Assembly (NCBI GenBank): GCA_017428635.1
Contig: JAFRQK010000001.1
Location: 1 to 33,890 of the forward strand
Length of the DNA stretch: 33,890 nt
DNA from: Clostridia bacterium
GTDB taxonomy: Bacteria; Bacillota; Clostridia; Oscillospirales; CAG-272
Direction of reading: 5' to 3'
Made by a program: the position numbers and the translations under genes. Below are positions 1-7,807 of the stretch, in pieces (positions within the stretch are counted from its first letter, which is position 1; the number at the start of each line of letters is the position of its first letter). The notes beneath the pieces were generated by a model. It had not been told where the DNA came from. It saw only the letters and a program-made list of their open reading frames with translations, and made no database searches.

Positions 1-1
1 C

Positions 2-2281
2 GCCGACCTTTCGTCTTTTGAAGACGGTGAAAAAGTCAGCGGATGGGCTGACGAGGCGATGAAGTGGGCGGTCGAAGCGGGCCTTATCAACGGCACGGGC
101 GGCAACAAGCTTGCGCCCGACGGAAAGGCGACGCGCGAGCAGTTCGCGGCGATCATCGAGAGATACGACAACACTTTCAAACTGGCGTACAACAGACCGG
201 TCGTGAGATCGCGCTATACCGAACCCGAATACCCGCTCGTGACGGACGCGGATTTCTACGTTTCGACGACGGGATCGGACGAGAACGACGGATCCTTCGC
301 TCACCCGTTCGCGACGTTCGGCAAAGCGGTCGAGGCGGTGCGCGGACTTGACAGAACGGGACGGGACGGCATCACCGTCGCGTTCATGGCGGGCGAATAC
401 GGCGCGATCTCGATATCGCTGACCGACGCCGACTCCGGTACGGAATCGTGTCCGGTCACCTACTGCGCTTACGGCGACGGCGAAGTCGTTTTCAACAACG
501 GGTTCGACGTCAAGGCGTCGGAATTCGTTCCCGTAACGGAAGAAGAAAAAGCCCTGTTCCCGTCAAAGATGAAGGATCTGATCAAAAAAGCGGATATCTC
601 CGACAGACTTACAAATTACGATCCGCGGATGCAGCTCGTTCTTAACGACGGAGGCAGGCTGTTCCTCGCGCGTTTTCCGAACGTTTTTCCGGACGGCACC
701 GACGATCTGATCACCAAGGCGGGGTACACGACGGACAAGGACCATATCAGAATAACGGCGAAACTGTTCAAAAACAGGATAGACAGGTATCATAACGTCA
801 GCGACCTGATCCTTTACGGATATCTCACGACCGGGTGGTACAAGGACACGCTCGAGACGGCGGGCTTTACCGTCGATCCCGAGAGCGGCGGATACGATTT
901 CCTCATCCCTCATCCGGAGACTGCGAGAATGGGGTATCTGCGTTTTTCCGAACTCGACGGATTCGACAGCGCTTACTGGAACAAAACGGCGCTTTCCGGT
1001 ATCTCGGAGGAACTCGACGACAAAACCGAGTACTGGATCGACAAGGAGAGCAGGGTGCTGTACGCGGTGGATCCCTCGTCCGATTTCTATTTCACAGCGG
1101 GCGATACGCCGATGATAACGATGAACAAAGCGTCTTATATCAGTTTCACCGGCCTTACCTTCAAAAACTCGAACGAAAGAGAGATCGACGGGCTGTACTG
1201 CTCTCATATTTCGCTTTATCTCTGCGATTTCAGCGGATGTTCGGCTGAATCGATGATCTTTATCGACAGGTCGGACAACCTGACGGCGACGTGCTGCGAT
1301 TTTTCGCTCTGCGCGGGCGAGGGGCTGATGTTCGCCGGAATGAAGCCGGATCCGGACGGGCGAAGATACTATATCGATAACGGCGTCAGAATAGAAAACA
1401 ACTATTTCACTCTCACCGGCCTGACCTGCGGTAACTACGCCGCCGCCAGCGTGAGCAGGATGTCGGGAGCCGTCGTTGCGCACAATTATTTCAAGGACGG
1501 CCTTTGGGGCGGAATCTGCTTTTCCGGCGCGTCGAATACGACGATCGAATACAACGTTTTCGACCATATGATGTGGAACGGGGACGATTTCGGCGCCGTT
1601 TACAACTGGGGCAGTATCGAATGTAACGGAAACGTGATAAGATACAACCTGTTCGTCGATATCACCGGCGGTTCGAACGGCAGAATGGCGATTTATCACG
1701 ACGGCACCATCGGCAACGAGGTGTACGGCAATATCTTCTGGAACTGCGACAGCCCGGTCGTCAACAACGACGTTTCGACCTACAACGTTTTCAGGGACAA
1801 TATCATTATATCGAATGACAAAGGCAGCGGCGACTTCGTCGTTTACAACACGGGAGGCACGGAGGACACCGAAAATGCGATAGCGGCGGGGGACCCCGAC
1901 GTCCTCAAGAATCAGGAACATTATAAAGCGTGGATCTCGGCGTTCCGTAACTTCGACTCTCTGCCCGACGCGAAAGCGGCGCTCCTCGAAAACGGACGCT
2001 GGGCGGGCTATTTCGACAAGACGACGGATCTGTCGCGCATTCTCGATCCCGAGTTCTGTCTGTACAATTCGCTCACCGTGACGGGCAACAGGGTCATCAG
2101 CCCGGGCGGAGCGGTCCAGGAGTTTACCGAACTTTTGAAAAAGCACTCCGTGATCGGGGACAACGTCGGGATCGCGACGACGGAGGATCCGTATTTCATA
2201 AATCCTTCGGTCGGCGACTACCGTATGAAAGACGGCGCCGGTCTCCCGGAGATCCGTTTCGATCTGATCGGCAGATACTGA
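2..2281 (+). CDS. SLH-anchored right-handed beta-helix protein (paralog A), 5' partial
   Basis: The reading frame is open from base 2, so the N-terminus (signal peptide, SLH1, SLH2 and part of SLH3) lies outside the window; the ATG at 59 is internal. The first ~60 codons finish an SLH domain (GWADEAMKWAVEAGLI, then TREQ). A linker and the segment DADFYVSTTGSDENDG follow, which is the usual entry into GH141/pectate-lyase-like beta-helix proteins. Further family marks are DADSGTESCPVTYCAYGDG, a FLARFPN strand, and many short helix rungs rich in N, D and aromatics. The C-terminus is GDYRMKDG...LIGRY, shared by all six paralogs here. Likely role: wall-attached glycan-binding or glycan-cleaving protein; substrate unknown. 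It heads a four-gene run and ends 37 bp before the next start. Its central acidic motif is IYHDG where most paralogs have YLDD. Family assignment is confident, enzymatic activity is not. Confidence 0.85.
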   Translation, partial: ADLSSFEDGEKVSGWADEAMKWAVEAGLINGTGGNKLAPDGKATREQFAAIIERYDNTFKLAYNRPVVRSRYTEPEYPLVTDADFYVSTTGSDENDGSFAHPFATFGKAVEAVRGLDRTGRDGITVAFMAGEYGAISISLTDADSGTESCPVTYCAYGDGEVVFNNGFDVKASEFVPVTEEEKALFPSKMKDLIKKADISDRLTNYDPRMQLVLNDGGRLFLARFPNVFPDGTDDLITKAGYTTDKDHIRITAKLFKNRIDRYHNVSDLILYGYLTTGWYKDTLETAGFTVDPESGGYDFLIPHPETARMGYLRFSELDGFDSAYWNKTALSGISEELDDKTEYWIDKESRVLYAVDPSSDFYFTAGDTPMITMNKASYISFTGLTFKNSNEREIDGLYCSHISLYLCDFSGCSAESMIFIDRSDNLTATCCDFSLCAGEGLMFAGMKPDPDGRRYYIDNGVRIENNYFTLTGLTCGNYAAASVSRMSGAVVAHNYFKDGLWGGICFSGASNTTIEYNVFDHMMWNGDDFGAVYNWGSIECNGNVIRYNLFVDITGGSNGRMAIYHDGTIGNEVYGNIFWNCDSPVVNNDVSTYNVFRDNIIISNDKGSGDFVVYNTGGTEDTENAIAAGDPDVLKNQEHYKAWISAFRNFDSLPDAKAALLENGRWAGYFDKTTDLSRILDPEFCLYNSLTVTGNRVISPGGAVQEFTELLKKHSVIGDNVGIATTEDPYFINPSVGDYRMKDGAGLPEIRFDLIGRY
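80..162 (+). repeat. 83-bp block identical in paralogs A and D
   Basis: Identical to 8333-8415, covering the second half of SLH3. Upstream of it (bases 1-48) paralog A is instead identical to 2768-2815 of paralog B. Confidence 0.9.
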
Positions 2282-2303
2282 TATGCCTCGCAGGAAGACA
2301 AAG

Positions 2304-2309
2304 AAAGGA
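2304..2309 (+). promoter_or_regulatory. Ribosome-binding site deciding the start of paralog B
   Basis: AAAGGA lies 9 bp before the ATG at 2319. An in-frame ATG at 2283 exists but would add twelve basic residues in front of a normal signal peptide and has no Shine-Dalgarno sequence, so 2319 is preferred. Confidence 0.75.
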
Positions 2310-2318
2310 ACGTCTGCA

Positions 2319-5054
2319 ATGAAAAAACTACTCTCGGTTGTTCTTGTTCTCGTTATGACCGCCGCGGCGATCGCCTCAACGCTCCCCGCCGGAGCGCTGA
2401 AGGTCTCTTTTTCCGACGTCGCCGAAGACAGGTGGAGCCATGATTCCGTCGTTTACGTCGTCAAAGAGGGATATATGCAGGGCGTCGGGGGAGACAGATT
2501 CGATCCCTCGGGTCACCTGACCCGCGCGATGGTCGCGACCGTCCTGTGGCGGCGCGAGGGATCTCCCGCGCCCTCCGCTCCGAGCGGATTCGAGGACGTC
2601 CCCGATGGCAAGTGGTACACCGACGCCGTGGCGTGGGCGAAAGAGACGGGTATCGTCAACGGGCTCACCCCGACGACGTTCGGACCAAACTCATATATCA
2701 CCAGAGAACAGCTCGGAACGATGCTCTTCCGTTTTTCGTCTTCCGCGCCGGTATCCGTACCGGAACGCGCCGACCTTTCGTCTTTTGAAGACGGTGAAAA
2801 AGTCAGCGGATGGGCCGACGAGGCGATGAAGTGGGCGGTCGAGGCCGGCCTTATCAACGGAACGGGCGGGAACCGTCTCGCTCCCGAAGGAAAGGCGACG
2901 CGCGAACAGTTCGCGGCTATCATCGAGAGATACGACAACACCTTCAAGCTGAAATACAATACTCCCGTCCTCCGTTCTCACTATACCGAGAAAGATTATC
3001 CGCTCGTGACTGACGCCGATTTCTACGTCAGCACGACCGGATCGGACGAGAACGACGGCTCCTTCGAGCATCCGTTCGCCACGTGGAACAAAGCGGCGGA
3101 AGCGGTCCGCGAACTCAAGAAAACCGAATCGGACGATATCACCGTCGCTTTCATGGCGGGAGAATACGGACCTCTTTCGCTCGAACTCACCGCGGAGGAC
3201 TCGGGGAGCGAGACGCAGAGGATAATCTACTGTAAATACGGCGACGGAGACGTCGTCTTCGACAACGGTATGACGGTAAAGGAGGACGAATTCGTTCCGA
3301 TCTCTGAAGAAGAAACAGCGACCTTTTCCGAAAAAGCCGCCGAAAAGATCAAAAAAGCCGACGTGACCGGAAAGCTCGACGACTTCCGGATCACCGACCT
3401 CGTCCTCTCCGAGGGCGGGGAGATGACGGTTGCCCGTTATCCGAACAAGTTCGACGACGGTATGGACAAACTGATGCAGGGCGGTCACACGGTGGACGAG
3501 GATCACATCCGAGTCTATAATCAGATCCTGAAAAATCATATCCTGAGATACGGTTCGACGGACGGCGTGTATCTTTACGGGTACATAACGCTCGGATGGT
3601 ACAAGGACTATATCGAGACCGACGGCAGTTATATCGACCCCGAGACGGGCGATCCGGTCTTCCGCGTCGTTAATCTGGACAAAACGCGCGGCGGAAGTCT
3701 TCGGTTCGGAGACGGATTCGAGACGGACTTTTATCAGATGGCGGTCATCAACGCGCCGGAGGAACTCGACTATGCGGGCGAGTTCATCCTGTCGCGCGAC
3801 AAGAATACTCTTTACGTTTACGATCCCGAGGGCGATTACGTTTTCCTGAAGGAAGGCGATATGATCACGATGGATCACGCCGACTGTATATCCTTCGTCG
3901 GTCTGACGCTCAAAAACACGCTTTCGATGATAATCACCGCGGAGCATTCGCACGGTATCACGATGGACGGATGCCGGATCAGCGGGAGCGGCGCTCACGA
4001 AGCCGTCTCGTTCAGACATTGCGACGAGGGAAGGCGATACGACGTCACCGTCAAAAACTGTGAGTTCTCGTTCACGGCGGCGACGGCGCTCGAAGTCAAC
4101 GTAGGATACGATCTCGATCAGGTTCGCGACACGAACCTTCTGTTCACGAGTTCCGAGGGGGTCCTCATCGACAACAACCTGTTCACCCGCACGAGCCTGA
4201 CGATGGGCAACTGCGGCGCGGTCGCGGTCCACGTTTTCGGACCGACCGTTTCGCACAACGAATTCATCCGCTGCTACTGGGAGGGCATCGACTTTCGCGG
4301 GTCGGTAAACATGACCGCGGAGTACAACGTCTTCAACGGCGTCTGCTGCAACGGCGACGACACGGGAATGATCAACAACTGGTTCAGCATCGACCGGTGC
4401 GGCAACGTGGTGAGGCATAATCTGTTCATCAATTCTCTCGGCGGCTCGATAAACGGATGTTTCGCGCTTTATCTTGACGATACGACCGGTACGTCGGTAT
4501 ATTCGAATATCTTTTATGATATCGCGATAACGGCGAGCAACAACGGCGTCTGCAAATTCAACACGTTCTGCGACAACGTGATCGTCAAACCCTACTGCCC
4601 GGAGGGGACGGGGTGCGATTACAGGACGGGCGGCACGGAAGGCGTTGCGGCGATGATGGAGGAACACGGCGATCCGTCGTGCCTGCTCACGTACGGCGAC
4701 CGCGGAAGGTGGATAAACGTATTCAACCTTTTCGACGAGCATCCCGAATACAAGGAGAAGGCGGGTGAGCGCTGGGACGGTTATTTCGACATCACGACCG
4801 ACGTCGAAAAGTGGAACACTCCCGAGTACTGCCTGAACAATTCGCTCGTCATCACAGGCAACCTCGAGATAAACGAGACGGCGGCACCGCGCGATTATAA
4901 CGAGCTGATAAGAAGATACTCGGTCATCGGAAACAACGTATATTACACCGCTGAGGAGAATCCGCTGTTCGTCAATCCCTCGCGCGGCGACTACCGCTTC
5001 CGCTACGGAGTCGACTTCCCCGAAGTTTTCTTTGAGAGTATTGGCAGATATTGA
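2319..5054 (+). CDS. SLH-anchored right-handed beta-helix protein (paralog B)
   Basis: This is a 911-aa secreted protein. Residues 1-26 form a signal peptide (MKKLL followed by a hydrophobic core and an Ala-rich end). Three SLH domains lie at about 31-74, 91-137 and 150-198, with TRAM, TREQ and TREQ at the positions of the classical TRAE motif. From about residue 230 (DADFYVSTTGSDENDG) the rest is a right-handed parallel beta-helix of the GH141/pectate-lyase-like type, including a TVARYPNKF strand. Acidic motifs are NGDDTG and YLDD (Y near residue 718); these are candidate active-site residues by analogy with related beta-helix glycosidases, which is inference. The protein should be held on the wall polymer by the SLH domains. 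It is probably co-transcribed with its neighbours: 37 bp after paralog A and 21 bp before paralog C. Bases 2704-2786 are identical to 5455-5537 in paralog C. Confidence 0.9.
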   Translation: MKKLLSVVLVLVMTAAAIASTLPAGALKVSFSDVAEDRWSHDSVVYVVKEGYMQGVGGDRFDPSGHLTRAMVATVLWRREGSPAPSAPSGFEDVPDGKWYTDAVAWAKETGIVNGLTPTTFGPNSYITREQLGTMLFRFSSSAPVSVPERADLSSFEDGEKVSGWADEAMKWAVEAGLINGTGGNRLAPEGKATREQFAAIIERYDNTFKLKYNTPVLRSHYTEKDYPLVTDADFYVSTTGSDENDGSFEHPFATWNKAAEAVRELKKTESDDITVAFMAGEYGPLSLELTAEDSGSETQRIIYCKYGDGDVVFDNGMTVKEDEFVPISEEETATFSEKAAEKIKKADVTGKLDDFRITDLVLSEGGEMTVARYPNKFDDGMDKLMQGGHTVDEDHIRVYNQILKNHILRYGSTDGVYLYGYITLGWYKDYIETDGSYIDPETGDPVFRVVNLDKTRGGSLRFGDGFETDFYQMAVINAPEELDYAGEFILSRDKNTLYVYDPEGDYVFLKEGDMITMDHADCISFVGLTLKNTLSMIITAEHSHGITMDGCRISGSGAHEAVSFRHCDEGRRYDVTVKNCEFSFTAATALEVNVGYDLDQVRDTNLLFTSSEGVLIDNNLFTRTSLTMGNCGAVAVHVFGPTVSHNEFIRCYWEGIDFRGSVNMTAEYNVFNGVCCNGDDTGMINNWFSIDRCGNVVRHNLFINSLGGSINGCFALYLDDTTGTSVYSNIFYDIAITASNNGVCKFNTFCDNVIVKPYCPEGTGCDYRTGGTEGVAAMMEEHGDPSCLLTYGDRGRWINVFNLFDEHPEYKEKAGERWDGYFDITTDVEKWNTPEYCLNNSLVITGNLEINETAAPRDYNELIRRYSVIGNNVYYTAEENPLFVNPSRGDYRFRYGVDFPEVFFESIGRY
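2704..2786 (+). repeat. 83-bp block identical in paralogs B and C
   Basis: Identical to 5455-5537, spanning the end of SLH2 and the linker to SLH3. Flanking bases differ between the two genes. Confidence 0.9.
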
Positions 5055-5075
5055 TACAGTTGAGGTGAACGTATT

Positions 5076-7787
5076 ATGAAAAAGTTATTGTCCGCACTGA
5101 TTGCTCTTGTAATGATCGCCGCGGCGGTCGCCGCGGTCCCCGTTTCGGCGAAACAGCTTTTCTCCGACGTTGCGGAAAACCGCTGGAGCGCATCCTCGAT
5201 CAGGTACGCCGTCAACATGGGTTACATGAACGGCGTAGGGGACGGAAAATTCGATCCCAAGGGTCCCCTGACCCGCGCGATGGTCGCCACGGTTTTGTGG
5301 CGGCGCGAGGGATCTCCCGCTCCCGCCGCTCCGAGCGGATTCAAGGACGTACCGGAAGGTAAGTGGTACACCGACGCCGTGGCGTGGGCGAAGGAAACGG
5401 GGATCGTCAACGGGCTCACCCTGACGACGTTCGGCCCGAACTCGTATATCACCCGAGAACAGCTCGGAACGATGCTCTTCCGTTTTTCGTCTTCCGCGCC
5501 GGTATCCGTACCGGAACGCGCCGACCTTTCGTCTTTTTCGGACGATGAAAAAGTCAGCGGATGGGCTGACGAGGCGATGAAGTGGGCGGTCGAAGCGGGT
5601 CTTATCAACGGGATGAGCGGGAACCGTCTTTCGCCTGACGGGAACGCGACGCGCGAGCAGTTCGCGGCTATCATCGAGAGGTACGACAACGCCTTCAAAC
5701 TCAAATACAACGAACCGGTCGTCCGTTCTCACTATACGGAAAAGGATTACGGACTTGCGGATGACGCCGACTTTTTCGTCAGTCCGACGGGTTCCGACGA
5801 AAACGACGGAACGTTTGACCGTCCCTTCGCCTCGTGGAACAAAGCCGCCGAGGCGGTGCGCGAGCTGAAGAAGACGAAGGCCGGCGATATCACCGTCGCG
5901 TTCATGGCGGGAACTTACGACTCTCTGAACGTCGTGCTGACGGAGGAAGACTCCGGATCGCCCGAACAAAGGATCACGTACCGCGCTTACGGCGACGGCG
6001 CCCCGGTATTCGAGGGCGGGACGGTCTTTTCAGCGGACGATTTTGCCGATCTCGACGCGGATGAGGCTGCGCGCTTCACCGCAAAAGCCGCCCCGATGAT
6101 CAAAAAGATCGATCTCGCGTCGAGAATATCAAATACTTCGTCTTTCAGGATCTTCGGAGAAGACGGGATCCTGTATCCCGCGAGATACCCCAACAAATAT
6201 GACGACGGCACGGATCAGCTTATGACGGCTGCGAAGACAACGTCGGATTTCACTATGCAGATCACGATGAAAAACATGAAGACCCGTATTGAAAAATACA
6301 ATGATATTTCCGGTCTTCAGATATACGGCTTCCTGACTTACGGCTGGCACAAGGAAACGCTGTCGGTCGGCGATTATGACCCCGAAACGGGTTCCTTCAT
6401 CGTTCCGGACGCGTCGTCCTCGTATTACGCGCAGCTTTCGGGGGCGCCGGGGCTCAGGTATGTGGTGGAGGAAGACGGCACAGTCTGGGGAAAAGAAGAC
6501 GTCACGTTCGCGTTCGTGAACATGCCGGAGGACCTTGATTACGACGGCGAGTATCTGTTCGACAAAGAGACGGGGACGCTGTACGTTTATAATCCGAAAG
6601 GCGAGTACATCGTCCCTCAGCGGACTACGGGCGTCAAACTGAACGGCGCGAATAATATAACGATCTCGGGCTTTTCGTTCATCGGATCGGCGGACGCGCC
6701 GATAAGAGCGGCGTCTTCATGCAGTTTCTACCTTGACAACTGCAAGTTCCGTGTGACCGGAAGCAACGAGTTCGTCGTCGTCGAGCGGGCGGTCAAGGGC
6801 GTCGATTTCGACTTCCGTCTGACGAACTGCGATTTTGAGTCGGCCCCGTTCGTCGCGGTCCGCGTCCATCCGCAGCAGGAAGGCGCGACAAGATACGACT
6901 ACCCGGTCAGCGGGATCTACGACAACAACCGGTTCTCAAAGATCGGTATCGGTCAGGACGGCGGGGTCGCGCTGTTCATCCGAGATCACGAGACCGCCGT
7001 CATATCCCACAACGAATTCGAGGACTGCGCGAGATACGCGTTCACGTACGGAGGATGCAACAACCTCACGATCGAATACAACGTTTTCAGAAGATGTATG
7101 TACAATTCGGACGACGGCGGCGTTATCTACTGCGGCAACGACAGAACGGAGTACGGCAACGTGGTCCGGTACAATATCTTCTATCCCACCTCCTGGTACG
7201 GGATATACGTTGACGACGGAGGAGTAGGCGTCGAGGCGTACGGCAATATCTTTTACGGCGTGGGCTGCGCCATAGTGTCGCACGAGGGCAGGGACAACAA
7301 CCTGCACGACAACGTTCTGATCGACACGGGCGTTTCCGTCACGCACGAGATCTACGATAATATGCTTGACGCTATGAGGGCGGGGACGCTCGATCTGACG
7401 GACAGAAACACGGCTTGGGGCGAGTATTACGGGAAATGGGTCGATTACTTCTCCATGCTCGAAGCGAACCCGTATTACAAAGGGATCGTGCTGACGGAAA
7501 GGCCCGAAGTGTTCGGTCTTTCGGTCGATCCCGCGGACATTCTGAAGAGCAATTTCGTACTTGCTCCGTACAACGTTTTGAAGAACAACCTGTCCGTATC
7601 GTTACATCCGGAAATTGAAAAAGTTTCCGTTGACGACAGCATCGGCGATCTCGTCGACGTTGAGGGCAACCGTACGGTCGGGACCGACGTGAATCCCGGA
7701 TTTATCAACCCGACGCTCGGTGACTACCGGCTGAAAGACGGCGCGGATTTCATTGATATTCCTTATTCTGAAATAGGCAGATATTGA
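5076..7787 (+). CDS. SLH-anchored right-handed beta-helix protein (paralog C)
   Basis: This 903-aa protein has the same plan as paralog B: signal peptide at about 1-25, three SLH domains to about residue 200, then a beta-helix starting at DADFFVSPTGSDENDG. GAGGTGA at 5062-5068 sits 7 bp before the ATG. The middle is the most divergent of the set: it has its own segment around residues 450-470 and reads NSDDGG and YVDD (Y near residue 711) at the acidic positions, with one Leu-to-Val change from YLDD. The C-terminus is GDYRLKDG...SEIGRY. Substrate specificity probably differs from B and D, given the divergent rungs behind a nearly constant SLH part. The stop codon lies 20 bp before the start of paralog D. 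Alternative reading: a non-catalytic adhesin, since beta-helices can bind without cutting. Confidence 0.9.
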   Translation: MKKLLSALIALVMIAAAVAAVPVSAKQLFSDVAENRWSASSIRYAVNMGYMNGVGDGKFDPKGPLTRAMVATVLWRREGSPAPAAPSGFKDVPEGKWYTDAVAWAKETGIVNGLTLTTFGPNSYITREQLGTMLFRFSSSAPVSVPERADLSSFSDDEKVSGWADEAMKWAVEAGLINGMSGNRLSPDGNATREQFAAIIERYDNAFKLKYNEPVVRSHYTEKDYGLADDADFFVSPTGSDENDGTFDRPFASWNKAAEAVRELKKTKAGDITVAFMAGTYDSLNVVLTEEDSGSPEQRITYRAYGDGAPVFEGGTVFSADDFADLDADEAARFTAKAAPMIKKIDLASRISNTSSFRIFGEDGILYPARYPNKYDDGTDQLMTAAKTTSDFTMQITMKNMKTRIEKYNDISGLQIYGFLTYGWHKETLSVGDYDPETGSFIVPDASSSYYAQLSGAPGLRYVVEEDGTVWGKEDVTFAFVNMPEDLDYDGEYLFDKETGTLYVYNPKGEYIVPQRTTGVKLNGANNITISGFSFIGSADAPIRAASSCSFYLDNCKFRVTGSNEFVVVERAVKGVDFDFRLTNCDFESAPFVAVRVHPQQEGATRYDYPVSGIYDNNRFSKIGIGQDGGVALFIRDHETAVISHNEFEDCARYAFTYGGCNNLTIEYNVFRRCMYNSDDGGVIYCGNDRTEYGNVVRYNIFYPTSWYGIYVDDGGVGVEAYGNIFYGVGCAIVSHEGRDNNLHDNVLIDTGVSVTHEIYDNMLDAMRAGTLDLTDRNTAWGEYYGKWVDYFSMLEANPYYKGIVLTERPEVFGLSVDPADILKSNFVLAPYNVLKNNLSVSLHPEIEKVSVDDSIGDLVDVEGNRTVGTDVNPGFINPTLGDYRLKDGADFIDIPYSEIGRY
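5455..5537 (+). repeat. Second copy of the 83-bp B/C block
   Basis: Identical to 2704-2786; lies in paralog C. Confidence 0.9.
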
Positions 7788-7792
7788 TTTTG

Positions 7793-7797
7793 AAAGG
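7793..7797 (+). promoter_or_regulatory. Ribosome-binding site deciding the start of paralog D
   Basis: AAAGG sits about 10 bp before the ATG at 7808. The frame can be extended to a TTG at 7784 that overlaps the upstream stop codon, but this has no Shine-Dalgarno sequence of its own and would place polar residues before the signal peptide. Confidence 0.7.
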
Positions 7798-7807
7798 GCA
7801 ACGCGTT

